This document shows positions 32,841 through 42,078 of a stretch of 64,000 bases of DNA, piece after piece (position 1 is the stretch's first letter; the number at the start of each line of letters is the position of its first letter). This DNA comes from an uncultured Phascolarctobacterium sp. (GTDB taxonomy: Bacteria > Bacillota > Negativicutes > Acidaminococcales > Acidaminococcaceae): contig URXA01000001.1 in NCBI GenBank assembly GCA_900551745.1, positions 62,001 through 126,000 on the forward strand, in the 5' to 3' direction. Below the pieces are notes generated by a model. It made no database searches. It was not told the origin of the DNA and worked only from the letters and a program-made list of their open reading frames with translations. Made by a program: the position numbers and the translations under genes.

Positions 32841-33689
32841 ATGAAAAAATTAATTGTTAATGCTGATGATTTCGGACTGCATCCGGCAATCAATGCTGGT
32901 ATTATAAAAGGCTGCAGGGACGGTTTTATTACCAGTACGTCTTTAATGTGCAGCGGCGCTGCTTTTGATGACGCAGTACTTCAGGCGAAAGCAATACCTG
33001 CTTTAGGAGTAGGTATCCATCTTACTTTAGTAGGAGGAGGTAAACCGCTTTTACAAGCACGGCAGCTGCGAACACTTGTTGATGAAGATGGGCTTTTGCC
33101 TGCTGATTATACAGTTTTTGCCAAACGGTGGTATGCTGGCAGAATAAAAAAAGCAGAAGTTGTCAGCGAACTGCAAGCACAACTAGAACGCGGCTTAAGC
33201 TGTGGTCTGGAAATAACTCACGTCGACAGCCATCAGCATCTGCATGTGCTGCCGGGAATCGCCGACATCGTATTGGATTTGTGCAGTGCATTTGGTATCA
33301 AAAAAATTAGGATGCCGCAGGAAGGCTGGTTTTGGCGCGGTGGATTTAACAGCACTGCTGGCCGCCTGATCGGCCGTGAAGGCTTAAGCTTTTGCAGCGC
33401 TTTGGCGAAAATGAAAGCCAGACAGGCCAGTTTTGTCTATCCGCAGCATTTTTTTGGAATGCTGGCCGGAGGTAATTTAAACGAATTCTTAGTAGGTGAA
33501 ATCATTAGGAATCTGCCTGATGGCGTAAGTGAGATCATGACTCATCCGGGGATGGATGCAGAGTCTTTGGAAAAAACTTTTTCCTGGCAGTATCATTGGG
33601 AAGATGAGCTTCAGGCTTTTCTTTCTGAAAAAAATAAATGTTTATTGGAGCAGAAGAAAGTAACTTTGATAAACTTTGGTGGGCTTTGA
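32841..33689 (+). CDS. ChbG/YdjC-family carbohydrate deacetylase (HpnK-like)
   Basis: 282 residues. LIVNADDFGLHPAINAGII at the start holds the metal-binding Asp; later GVGIHLTLVGG and HVDSHQHLHVLPGI supply His ligands, and a C-terminal EIMTHPGM motif completes the family pattern. Members remove acetyl groups from N-acetylated sugars; the HpnK subgroup acts in lipid-sugar modification. First gene of a four-gene run with an LPG-synthase-type flippase, an epimerase and an ArnT-like transferase, which points to a lipid-linked sugar being trimmed and transferred. The exact substrate is unknown. Confidence 0.88.
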   Translation: MKKLIVNADDFGLHPAINAGIIKGCRDGFITSTSLMCSGAAFDDAVLQAKAIPALGVGIHLTLVGGGKPLLQARQLRTLVDEDGLLPADYTVFAKRWYAGRIKKAEVVSELQAQLERGLSCGLEITHVDSHQHLHVLPGIADIVLDLCSAFGIKKIRMPQEGWFWRGGFNSTAGRLIGREGLSFCSALAKMKARQASFVYPQHFFGMLAGGNLNEFLVGEIIRNLPDGVSEIMTHPGMDAESLEKTFSWQYHWEDELQAFLSEKNKCLLEQKKVTLINFGGL

Positions 33690-33690
33690 T

Positions 33691-34698
33691 ATGCACAGAA
33701 AATTGATCCGCAGGTTGCTATGGATGTTTGTTTTTGTTATTGCTATTTCTGCGGCAGTTATTTATTTTACATTTGATATAAGAGCGTTAGAATATCTGAC
33801 GATGTTTGAACCGTGGTGTATTGCTGCGGCCTTTGGCATTTTGGGATTGGGATTGGTTTTTGATGGTTTGCGGCTGATGACTTTGGCTGCTGTGACTGAT
33901 GAAAAGCTAACTACCAGACAAGTGGTGAACGTTGTTCTAAGCAATTATTTTTTGGCGCTTGTTACCCCCGGAGCCAGCGGCGGTGCTGTAGCTCAGATCA
34001 TGTTCATGCGCAAGGCGGGCGTGCCGGTAGCAAAGGCCACGGTCGTTGTTTTTGTGCGTACGATTATGTCGATCACTTTTTTGATTTTGCTGGTGCCATT
34101 TGTTCTGCATAGTGATCATGCTTTGGTTGACTGGATGCCGACCAGTGTCATTACTATCGTATCTGTTTTATTTGTTTCGCTGCCGATTGCGGCAGTGCTG
34201 CTTATGCGAACCAGATATCCGGAGTTTTGGATCATTGGGTTAACGAACAATTTCTCGCGTGATTTCAGGAGAAATTGTTTTATTTGGTATAAAGAATTTA
34301 AACAGGCGTCTTTTATCATGGGCAAAAATCCTTTGAAAGTAATGCGGGCTTTTATTGAATCGGGGCTCAGTCTGTTATGTATTTATGCTACTGTACCAAT
34401 GTTTTTTCTGGGGATGAATATCAAATTTGACTGGCTGCAGGTTATGGGAAGAATGGTGCTGCTGAACCTGGTACTGTATTTTTCACCAACTCCCGGCGGT
34501 TCAGGGGTCGCAGAGGCGGGCTTCGTTGTATTATTTTCAGAGCTGCTGCCTGGTGGACTTGTTGGTATTATGGCAGTATTATGGCGGTTTACAGCTGAAT
34601 ACCTGCCGTTTTTATTAGGGGCAGCAGTTTCAATACGCGCCTTTGGCTCTAATGTTTTATCTATGAAAAATCTCAGGAAGGGCGAAGATCAACAATGA
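33691..34698 (+). CDS. Polytopic membrane protein, LPG synthase TM / UPF0104 family
   Basis: 335 residues from the ATG at 33691, one base after the preceding stop and 7 bases after GGTGGG. About 8 membrane helices. Family motifs: TPGASGGAVAQIMFMRKAG (about 92-110) and FSPTPGGSGVAEAGFVVLFSELLP (about 262-285), the paired Pro-Gly-rich elements seen in lysylphosphatidylglycerol synthetase/flippase membrane domains. The soluble aminoacyl-transfer domain is missing, so a lipid flippase-like role is more likely than lysyl transfer. Overlaps the epimerase gene by 4 bases. Confidence 0.88.
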   Translation: MHRKLIRRLLWMFVFVIAISAAVIYFTFDIRALEYLTMFEPWCIAAAFGILGLGLVFDGLRLMTLAAVTDEKLTTRQVVNVVLSNYFLALVTPGASGGAVAQIMFMRKAGVPVAKATVVVFVRTIMSITFLILLVPFVLHSDHALVDWMPTSVITIVSVLFVSLPIAAVLLMRTRYPEFWIIGLTNNFSRDFRRNCFIWYKEFKQASFIMGKNPLKVMRAFIESGLSLLCIYATVPMFFLGMNIKFDWLQVMGRMVLLNLVLYFSPTPGGSGVAEAGFVVLFSELLPGGLVGIMAVLWRFTAEYLPFLLGAAVSIRAFGSNVLSMKNLRKGEDQQ

Positions 34699-35618
34699 AG
34701 CTTTTAGTTACCGGCGGTGCTGGATTTATCGGTTCGCATTTATTGGAGCTGTTAAATAGTGATAAAAATTATGAAGTTGTAGTTTTAGATAACCTTTCAA
34801 GCGGGTTCAGAGAAAATGTACCTCAAGGAATGAGGCTTGTCGTAGCGGATATACGTTCGCAGGAAATAGAAGCGTTATTTCAAAAAGAAAATTTTGATGC
34901 AGTTGTGCATTTGGCTGCCCAGACAATGGTACCTTATTCAATCGAACATCCTGATGAAGATTGCGAAATCAATTTAGCAGGCTTGATCAATGTGTTGGAA
35001 AATTGCCGCAAGTACAGGGTGAAAACAGTTTTATTTGCCTCCAGTGCGGCAGTATATGGCAATAATGAAAATGTTCCTTTACATGAAGACCTTGCATTGA
35101 TGCCAATGTCGTTTTATGGTATTACAAAAATGACATCAGAGCATTATTTACGTGTTTACCACGAGCTTTATGGTATCAATACAGTTGTTTTCCGTTTTGC
35201 GAATGTTTATGGCGAACGTCAGGGGGAAGGCGGCGAAGGTGGTGTCGTCAGTATTTTCTGTAAACTTTTGGCAGCAGGAAAAGCTGTGACCGTTTATGGT
35301 AATGGGGAACAAACGCGTGACTTTGTCTATGCAGGCGATGTTGCAGCAGCTATTAAAGCGGGATTGGCAGCCAGGGGATACCAGACTATCAATGTATCTA
35401 CAGAGCATGAAACTTCGGTAAATCAACTTTTGGGCGCCTTTGCCGAAGTTGCTGCTGCTAAACTTGAAGTTCGTTATGCGGAAACGCGACAGGGTGATAT
35501 CTTCCGTTCTGCGCTGTCTAATGCACGTTTAAAGGAAATACTTGCTGTAACTCCGCAGATGCAGTTAAAAGAAGGTATCCAAAAAACTTACCATGATTAT
35601 GTAAAACGGGGAAAGTAG
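34695..35618 (+). CDS. NAD-dependent sugar-nucleotide epimerase/dehydratase
   Basis: 307 residues, extended short-chain dehydrogenase. GGAGFIGSHLLELL at the start binds NAD, VVHLAAQTMVPYS and the SSAAVYG...Y(G)ITK catalytic set (Ser, Tyr, Lys around residues 115-140) follow, then RFANVYGERQ. Resembles UDP-glucose 4-epimerases in order and length, but substrate cannot be assigned. Between the flippase-like gene and the ArnT-like gene, it probably prepares the sugar used there. Confidence 0.9.
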   Translation: MKLLVTGGAGFIGSHLLELLNSDKNYEVVVLDNLSSGFRENVPQGMRLVVADIRSQEIEALFQKENFDAVVHLAAQTMVPYSIEHPDEDCEINLAGLINVLENCRKYRVKTVLFASSAAVYGNNENVPLHEDLALMPMSFYGITKMTSEHYLRVYHELYGINTVVFRFANVYGERQGEGGEGGVVSIFCKLLAAGKAVTVYGNGEQTRDFVYAGDVAAAIKAGLAARGYQTINVSTEHETSVNQLLGAFAEVAAAKLEVRYAETRQGDIFRSALSNARLKEILAVTPQMQLKEGIQKTYHDYVKRGK

Positions 35619-35625
35619 GAAAATA

Positions 35626-37176
35626 ATGAATAGGATCGAGAAGGGAAGCTTGCTCGTTTTAGCAATTATAGTTGCCTTCAATATCTTTTTTGGATTAGGC
35701 AGTATACCGCTGCTTGACCCGGATGAGCCAGTATATGCTGAAACTGCGCGTGAGATGATCCAGTTTAATGATTATCTTTCACCGCGTATTTATAATGAAT
35801 ATTGGTTTGACAAACCGCCAATGTATTACTGGCTTGTAGCTGGTGCAATGCATGCGTTTGGGGATGGAGAGTTTGCAGCGCGTTTTCCTGCAGCATTAAT
35901 GGCCTTTTTGACTGTAATAATGCTTTATTGTTCCATTACCAGGCTGTTTAACGAAAGAGCTGGTTTTTGGTCGGCGCTCGTTTTAGCGACATCTGTACAG
36001 TTCTTTTATCTTGGCAAGGCGGCGGTAACAGATACGACGCTGTTGTTTTTCCTGACCGGGTCTTTATTGTGCTACTTGCATAAGCAGTATTGGCTGATGT
36101 ATGTGTGTATGGCGCTGGCCACGGTGACAAAAGGGCCGATCGGGATCGTTTTTCCAGGCGCGATAATATTTCTGCATATTCTTTGTACCGGGCAGTGGCA
36201 GAAGCTTTTTAAAATGCACTGTTTACGCGGATTACTGCTGTATTTTTTTATTGCGGCACCGTGGTATTATTTGATGTATCAAGTGCATGGAATGGAATTT
36301 ATTAATACATTTTTAGGATTTCATAATCTTACCCGCTTTACAACGCCTGAGCATCCGACCCGGGTTTTGTGGTGGTATTATTTTCCTGTTATAATCCTGG
36401 GTTTGTTTCCCTGGACAGGGCTGTTACTGCAATCTATTAAAGCATCAATCACAGACAGCAGATCTGATGATCTGGAAAAAATGCTTTTCGTGAATATCTG
36501 GTGGCTTTTTGTACTGATATTTTTTACTATCTCTCAAACAAAGCTCGTTTCTTATATCTTACCTATGTTTCCAGCACTGGCGATTATGATTGGCTGGAAT
36601 ATTGCCAGAATGCAAAAAGAAAATTATGGTATCCGTTGGTCCTGGATTTTTGGCAGCGGAATAATGTTTTTATTGCTTACAGCTGGATGGGTTATTGGCG
36701 GGCAGCAATTGCCTGAAGTTGCTTTCGGAGGAATTGTGCTGGGCAGCGTAACTTTTATTTTGGGCGTAAGTATAGTTTGGGCGTTGTGGCGTTATCGCGA
36801 TATTAATTTTTCAGCTTGGCTGCATGTGGTTACCGGTGTTTTGACAATGGTAATTGCATTTTCCTTTTTGTTGCCAATGGTTGCCGATCGTTTCAGTGTT
36901 AAAGAAATCGTTAGAGTTTATCAGACAAAATGTGATCAGCAGAAACCGGTTTATGTTGATAAATTTTTGCGGCCTGGTTTTATGTATTATACTGGTGTAC
37001 CGGGTGAGGAAGTAAAACCTAAAAGTGGTGATTTAGCCAGAGTTTTAAATGATCCTGGTCAAAAATATCTTTTGGTACGAGGATTGGAACTGCGCCGCTT
37101 AAAAGATAAGGATAAAACACAAAATCTAAATGAAATCAAAGAAATCGGTGATATTTATTTGCTGGAAAAATATTAA
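35626..37176 (+). CDS. Glycosyltransferase family 39 / ArnT-like membrane transferase
   Basis: 516 residues with about 11 membrane helices. Signature LLDPDEPVYAETAREMIQF (about 30-48) with the acidic Asp-x-Asp-Glu loop, then EYWFDKPPMYYWLVA (about 59-73), as in ArnT and PMT-type enzymes that take a sugar from undecaprenyl phosphate. In two-membraned bacteria such enzymes modify lipid A or other lipids. A soluble C-terminal domain (about 410-516) follows. Last gene of the cluster, ended by a terminator. Confidence 0.92.
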   Translation: MNRIEKGSLLVLAIIVAFNIFFGLGSIPLLDPDEPVYAETAREMIQFNDYLSPRIYNEYWFDKPPMYYWLVAGAMHAFGDGEFAARFPAALMAFLTVIMLYCSITRLFNERAGFWSALVLATSVQFFYLGKAAVTDTTLLFFLTGSLLCYLHKQYWLMYVCMALATVTKGPIGIVFPGAIIFLHILCTGQWQKLFKMHCLRGLLLYFFIAAPWYYLMYQVHGMEFINTFLGFHNLTRFTTPEHPTRVLWWYYFPVIILGLFPWTGLLLQSIKASITDSRSDDLEKMLFVNIWWLFVLIFFTISQTKLVSYILPMFPALAIMIGWNIARMQKENYGIRWSWIFGSGIMFLLLTAGWVIGGQQLPEVAFGGIVLGSVTFILGVSIVWALWRYRDINFSAWLHVVTGVLTMVIAFSFLLPMVADRFSVKEIVRVYQTKCDQQKPVYVDKFLRPGFMYYTGVPGEEVKPKSGDLARVLNDPGQKYLLVRGLELRRLKDKDKTQNLNEIKEIGDIYLLEKY

Positions 37177-37212
37177 AAGAATATATGGATTAGTTAGAAA
37201 AATGTAGATTAA

Positions 37213-37245
37213 AACAACGTCGCTGAAAGCGACGTTGTTTTTTTA
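37213..37245 (+). terminator. Terminator after the ArnT-like gene
   Basis: Perfect 12-bp stem AACAACGTCGCT / AGCGACGTTGTT with a GAA loop and a T run. The remaining gap to 37444 holds an inverted repeat CATCGC / GCGATG (37287-37292, 37306-37311) and the promoter described next. Confidence 0.93.
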
Positions 37246-37363
37246 TGTCCTGCGGGTTTTTACAAACATGTATCGCGTTAGCTAAGCATCGCGATCGTGT
37301 AGAGAGCGATGTAAAAGTAATAGCAAGACCAGAATAAGTTTGATTCATTTATTTGTAAATGTC

Positions 37364-37392
37364 TTGCGGGGGGGGGACTCGTGTGGTATAAT
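37364..37392 (+). promoter_or_regulatory. Polysaccharide cluster promoter with a G9 tract in its spacer
   Basis: Extended -10 TGG-TATAAT (TATAAT at 37387-37392). The -35 would be TTGCGG-like at 37364-37369, with a 17-base spacer that begins inside a run of nine G. It lies 52 bases before the first polysaccharide gene and is the only good promoter seen for the long co-oriented cluster. Gain or loss of a G would change -35 to -10 spacing. Confidence 0.65.
37368..37376 (+). repeat. Homopolymer run of nine G
   Basis: Nine consecutive G in an otherwise AT-rich gap, the longest G run noticed in the window. Simple-repeat tracts at this place in a promoter are the classic setting for slipped-strand phase variation. 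Confidence 0.95.
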
Positions 37393-37444
37393 TCTAATTG
37401 AAATTATTTGAAACAAAAAAGTATTTTAAGGATGAAATGTAAAA

Positions 37445-38887
37445 ATGAACCAAATAAAATTTAAAATACCTAAATACGATAAATATACAAATTATTTTTT
37501 GTCTGCACTTCTGTTTGTTATTGACTATCTAGCGATAGTTTTGGCGGAACAAAGTGCTTTTGTTTTACGTAACTGGATAGTAAGTGATGGCGGAACATTA
37601 CATATCTCCTGGTTGAATTTTTGGGTAGTTTTTCCACTTTTGTATTTGCTTTTTCTTAATATAGAACAGCTTTATAATCGTAGGATGCAGTTCTGGCAGG
37701 TTATTGAAAAAATCTTTCAGGCGTCACTCTATGCTGTTGTAGCAATTGTCATTGTTTTATATATTGGTCAAATTGCTGCATCTACGTCGCGTATGTTTAT
37801 ATTCCTGCTATGGCTGTTCAGTTTCATATATTTAACTGTATTTCGTTATCTTACCAAAAAGTTTCTAGAGAAAGTACAATTGTTGCAGATTCCAGTACTT
37901 ATTATTGGTGCAGGAAAAACAGCAGAATTACTAGTTAAAGGAATTATCAATGATGCTGGTATGGGATATAAGATTATTGGCCTCTTGGAAGATAATTGTG
38001 TTAGAAATGGAATTTTAAAACGATTTCCTGTCTTAGGTAAGTTTTCTGATGTAGAAGCCGTTATCCTGAAGACAGGAGTGCAGCATGTATTTATCGCGGC
38101 CCCGGGATTGGAACAGGAAAAGTTAACGCGATTGATTTATAAAGTGCAGCCACTTGTGAAAAATATGGGAATTATCCCTAATCTTGTTGGTATACCAATG
38201 GGTGGTATTGAAGTAGAAAGTTTTTTTTATGAAAAACTAATGCTGCTGCGTTTAAAAAACAATTTAGCAAGATCGTGGAACCGGTATTTAAAAACAATAT
38301 TTGATTTTGCACTGACATTGGTTGGTACTGTAGCAATATCGCCAATATTGATTTTTATAGCTATATGGATATATAAAGATTCACCAGGACCAGTGATCTT
38401 TAAACATACGCGGATTGGTAAAAATGGAAAAAAGTTTCCCTGTTATAAATTCCGTAGTATGTGTATTGATGCTAAAGAAAAACTGGCAGAGTTGCTTGAA
38501 AATGACCCAGTATCTAAAGCGGAGTGGGAACGCGACTTTAAACTGAAAAATGACCCCAGGATCACAAAATCCGGAGCCTTTTTGCGCAAAACAAGTTTAG
38601 ATGAGCTGCCGCAGATATTTAATGTTCTTAAAGGCGAGATGAGCCTTGTAGGTCCACGACCTGTAATTAAAGAAGAATTGGAACGTTATGGTGAATACGT
38701 AGACGATTATCTGATGGTCAAACCTGGCATTACCGGTATGTGGCAGGTCAGCGGTCGCAGCGATATTGATTATACAGAACGGGTTTTACTTGACAGTTGG
38801 TATGTACGCAACTGGAGTGTATGGATAGATATAGTAATGCTGGTTAAGACCTTTAAAGTGGTGTTACTGAGAAAAGGTGCATATTAA
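37445..38887 (+). CDS. Undecaprenyl-phosphate sugar phosphotransferase (WbaP/EpsE type)
   Basis: 480 residues. Starts polysaccharide synthesis by moving a sugar-1-phosphate to undecaprenyl phosphate. Four N-terminal membrane helices, a nucleotide-binding-like middle domain (IPVLIIGAGKTAELLVKGI, about 152-170), a fifth hydrophobic segment, then the bacterial sugar transferase domain: DSPGPVIFKHTRIGKNGKKF, YKFRSMCIDA and LDELPQIFNVLKGEMSLVGPRP. First gene behind the G9 promoter. The sugar is not determined by sequence. Confidence 0.94.
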   Translation: MNQIKFKIPKYDKYTNYFLSALLFVIDYLAIVLAEQSAFVLRNWIVSDGGTLHISWLNFWVVFPLLYLLFLNIEQLYNRRMQFWQVIEKIFQASLYAVVAIVIVLYIGQIAASTSRMFIFLLWLFSFIYLTVFRYLTKKFLEKVQLLQIPVLIIGAGKTAELLVKGIINDAGMGYKIIGLLEDNCVRNGILKRFPVLGKFSDVEAVILKTGVQHVFIAAPGLEQEKLTRLIYKVQPLVKNMGIIPNLVGIPMGGIEVESFFYEKLMLLRLKNNLARSWNRYLKTIFDFALTLVGTVAISPILIFIAIWIYKDSPGPVIFKHTRIGKNGKKFPCYKFRSMCIDAKEKLAELLENDPVSKAEWERDFKLKNDPRITKSGAFLRKTSLDELPQIFNVLKGEMSLVGPRPVIKEELERYGEYVDDYLMVKPGITGMWQVSGRSDIDYTERVLLDSWYVRNWSVWIDIVMLVKTFKVVLLRKGAY

Positions 38888-38918
38888 AGTTAGTTAGTAG
38901 ATATTAAGGGGGATTTCG

Positions 38919-39821
38919 GTGAAAGGGATTATTTTAGCTGGTGGAGCAGGGACAAGATTATATCCACTAACTATGGTTACATCTAAACAATTATTACCTG
39001 TGTATGATAAGCCTATGATATATTATCCTCTTTCTACGCTTATGTTAGCTGGTATAAGGGATATATTGATTATTTCAACGCCTGAAGATATTAAAAGATT
39101 TGAACTTTTATTAGAAGATGGAGCACAGTTCGGTATTAATTTATCTTATGCTGTTCAACCATCACCTGATGGATTAGCACAAGCATTTTTAATAGGTGAG
39201 AAATATATAGGAGAAGATAGTTGTGCAATGGTTTTAGGAGATAATATTTTCTATGGTAATGGGTTTTCACATATTCTAAAAAGTGCTGTTATCAATGCAG
39301 AAAATGGAATATCGACTATTTTTGGTTATTATGTCAATGATCCTCAAAGATTTGGAATAGTAGAATTTAATGAAATTGGACAAGTTGTATCAATAGAAGA
39401 AAAGCCGAGAAAACCTAAAAGCAATTATGCAATTACAGGGTTATATTTCTATCCTAAAGGAGTTGCTGAATTAGCAAAAAAAGTTACTCCATCTCAAAGA
39501 GGAGAACTTGAAATCACAACACTTAATAAAATATATCTTGATAATAAAAATCTTAGAGTTGAAGTGTTTGGACGTGGATTTGCATGGCTGGATACGGGAA
39601 CAATGGATAGTCTCATAGAAGCGGCAGATTTTGTACAAATGATCGAAAAGCGTCAAGGTGTTAAAATATCGGCACCAGAAGAAATTGCTTATAGATATGG
39701 TTGGATAAGCAGTGAAAAATTAATGGAGTCGGTAAAAAAATACGGTAAGTCTCCGTATGGATCTCATTTGAAAACAGTTGTAGAAGGTAAGATTAAAAGT
39801 AATTTTTATAGTTTTGAATAA
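38919..39821 (+). CDS. rmlA: Glucose-1-phosphate thymidylyltransferase RmlA
   Basis: Makes dTDP-glucose. 300 residues with GTG start and AAGGGGGAT ribosome site. GIILAGGAGTRLYPLT (nucleotide-binding), SKQLLPVYDKPMIYYPLS, LGDNIFYG and a ITGLYFYPKGVAELAK segment. From here to about 49 kb base composition is clearly more AT-rich than neighbours, a sign of horizontal exchange of the cluster. Works with the next two genes. Confidence 0.96.
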   Translation: MKGIILAGGAGTRLYPLTMVTSKQLLPVYDKPMIYYPLSTLMLAGIRDILIISTPEDIKRFELLLEDGAQFGINLSYAVQPSPDGLAQAFLIGEKYIGEDSCAMVLGDNIFYGNGFSHILKSAVINAENGISTIFGYYVNDPQRFGIVEFNEIGQVVSIEEKPRKPKSNYAITGLYFYPKGVAELAKKVTPSQRGELEITTLNKIYLDNKNLRVEVFGRGFAWLDTGTMDSLIEAADFVQMIEKRQGVKISAPEEIAYRYGWISSEKLMESVKKYGKSPYGSHLKTVVEGKIKSNFYSFE

Positions 39822-39840
39822 AAAGGAAGCGAATTAATTT

Positions 39841-40872
39841 ATGACAATTATCGTTACTGGAGGAGCCGGTTTTATTGGCAGTAATTTTATTTTCTACATA
39901 CGCAAGCGTTATCCAGAATATCGGATTATTTGTCTTGATAAACTAACATATGCAGGAAACCTGTCGACAATAGCTACTATGCAAAATGATGCTGATTTTC
40001 TTTTTATTAGAGCTGATATTTGTAATAGGGAAGCAGTATATAAACTATTTGAAGAAGAGCATCCTGATATTATAGTTAACTTTGCAGCGGAAAGTCATGT
40101 AGATCGTTCAATTGAAAATTCGGGAATATTTTTACAAACTAATATTATAGGAACAGCAGTCTTGTTGGATGCATGCCGCAAATATGGTATTAAACGTTAT
40201 CATCAGGTTTCTACAGATGAGGTATATGGTGACCTTCCTTTAGATAAACCAGATCTTTTTTTTACTGAAATAACACCATTAAATACTAGTTCTCCATATA
40301 GTTGTTCTAAAGCGAGTGCCGATTTGTTAGTTTTGTCTTATTACAAAACTTATAATTTACCAGTGAGCATTTCGCGTTGTTCGAACAACTATGGACCGTA
40401 TCACTTTCCAGAGAAATTGATACCGTTGATGATAGTTAATGCAATGAGTGATAAACCGTTGCCTGTATATGGAAATGGGGAGAATATACGTGATTGGCTT
40501 TATGTAGAGGATCATTGTAAAGCTATTGATTTGATTATTCACAATGGTAAGATTGGAGAAGTTTACAATATTGGTGGGCATAATGAGATGCGCAATATTG
40601 ATATTGTTAAGCTTATCTGCAAGGAACTTGGAAAACCGGAAAGTCTTATTACATATGTTAATGATCGGAAAGGGCATGATATGCGTTATGGCATTGATCC
40701 AACGAAGATTCATGCAGAACTGGGTTGGTTACCAGAAATAAAATTTACTGATGGTATAAAGAAAACCATTGCTTGGTACATGGAAAATAGAAATTGGTGG
40801 GAAAATATCATTAACGGCGAATACCAAAAATATTATGAGAAGATGTATAAGATACGAAAAAATCCAACATAG
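39841..40872 (+). CDS. rmlB: dTDP-glucose 4,6-dehydratase RmlB
   Basis: Converts dTDP-glucose into dTDP-4-keto-6-deoxyglucose. 343 residues. TGGAGFIGSNFI NAD motif, FAAESHVDRSIENSG, STDEVYGDL, and the catalytic YSCSKASADLLVLSY with Tyr and Lys; RCSNNYGPYHFPEKLIPLMI follows. rmlC and rmlD (rhamnose branch) are absent, and an aminotransferase comes next, so the keto sugar is aminated instead. Confidence 0.96.
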   Translation: MTIIVTGGAGFIGSNFIFYIRKRYPEYRIICLDKLTYAGNLSTIATMQNDADFLFIRADICNREAVYKLFEEEHPDIIVNFAAESHVDRSIENSGIFLQTNIIGTAVLLDACRKYGIKRYHQVSTDEVYGDLPLDKPDLFFTEITPLNTSSPYSCSKASADLLVLSYYKTYNLPVSISRCSNNYGPYHFPEKLIPLMIVNAMSDKPLPVYGNGENIRDWLYVEDHCKAIDLIIHNGKIGEVYNIGGHNEMRNIDIVKLICKELGKPESLITYVNDRKGHDMRYGIDPTKIHAELGWLPEIKFTDGIKKTIAWYMENRNWWENIINGEYQKYYEKMYKIRKNPT

Positions 40873-40935
40873 TTTTTTCTAATGTTCAGCTTTTAAAAAT
40901 TATTTTTAAAAATTTTATATTAGGGAGATATGGAA

Positions 40936-42066
40936 ATGATACCATTTAACGTTCCACCTTTTGTTGGTAATGAATTAGATTTGATGAAGCAGGCTGTTGA
41001 AAACAAAAAAATTTGTGGTGACGGTCCATTTACCAAGCAATGCAATACATGGCTAGAAAATAAATTTAATGTGAACAAAGTTCTTTTAACTACTAGTGGA
41101 ACGTCTGCTTTAGAGATGGCTGCTATTTTATGTGATTTAAAATCTGGAGATGAAGTTATATTACCTAGTTTTACATTTTCTTCTACTGCTACTGCTTTTG
41201 TTTTGATGGGAGCAAAGCTGATTTTTGTGGATATTAGGCCAGATACAATGAATATTGACGAAACAAAGATAGAAGCTGCTATAACGAACAAAACTAAAGT
41301 GATATGTGCTGTGCACTATGCTGGTGTAGCCTGTGAAATGTACACTATCATGGAAATTGCCAAAAAACACAATTTATTAGTTGTTGAAGACGCTGCACAA
41401 GGAATTATGAGCACTTATAAAGGTAAAGCGCTTGGATCTATAGGTGATTTTGGTTGTTACTCTTTTCATGAAACCAAAAATTATTCGATGGGTGAAGGCG
41501 GAGCTATACTTATCAATAATTCGAGGTTTAATACTCGGGCTGAAATAATCAGAGAAAAAGGGACTAATCGCGCTCAGTTTTTTAGAGGGCAGGTAGCGAA
41601 ATATAATTGGGTTGATTACGGCAGTAGCTATTTGCCAAGTGATTTAAATGCAGCTCATTTATTTGGACAATTAGAAAAAGCTGATGAAATAAATAAAAAC
41701 AGATTAGACATATGGAATAAATATAATGCCGAATTTCAGGACTTAAAAAATAGAAAATTGATTAAATTACCCTATATACCAAATGAGTGTCAACATAATG
41801 CGCATATGTTTTATCTTAAGTGCAAAGATTTAACAGAACGAACAAGATTTATTGATTTTATGAAAAACAAGGGGATCAATTGTGCTTTTCACTATGTTCC
41901 ATTGCATAGTGCGCCAGCTGGATTGAAGTATGGGGTGTTTGCTGGAAAGGATAAATATACTACAGTTGAAAGTGAAAGGCTTGTACGATTACCGATATAT
42001 TATAAATTAGCTGATAACGACGTAGAATATATTATTAGAAAAGTCAGAGAGTTTTATTTAAATTAG
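40936..42066 (+). CDS. wecE: dTDP-4-keto-6-deoxyglucose aminotransferase (WecE/RffA type)
   Basis: PLP enzyme making dTDP-4-amino-4,6-dideoxygalactose (dTDP-Fuc4N). The ATG at 40936 is chosen because GGGAG lies 8 bases before it and the protein then begins MIPFNVPPFVG, like E. coli WecE (MIPFNAPPVVG). 376 residues. SFTFSSTATAFVLMGAKL, VHYAGVACEM, VVEDAAQG(I)MSTYKGKALG, and the PLP-lysine segment FHETKNYSMGEGGA. No wecD acetyltransferase follows, so Fuc4N may stay unacetylated or be modified elsewhere. Confidence 0.93.
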   Translation: MIPFNVPPFVGNELDLMKQAVENKKICGDGPFTKQCNTWLENKFNVNKVLLTTSGTSALEMAAILCDLKSGDEVILPSFTFSSTATAFVLMGAKLIFVDIRPDTMNIDETKIEAAITNKTKVICAVHYAGVACEMYTIMEIAKKHNLLVVEDAAQGIMSTYKGKALGSIGDFGCYSFHETKNYSMGEGGAILINNSRFNTRAEIIREKGTNRAQFFRGQVAKYNWVDYGSSYLPSDLNAAHLFGQLEKADEINKNRLDIWNKYNAEFQDLKNRKLIKLPYIPNECQHNAHMFYLKCKDLTERTRFIDFMKNKGINCAFHYVPLHSAPAGLKYGVFAGKDKYTTVESERLVRLPIYYKLADNDVEYIIRKVREFYLN

Positions 42067-42078
42067 GGAGATATGATA

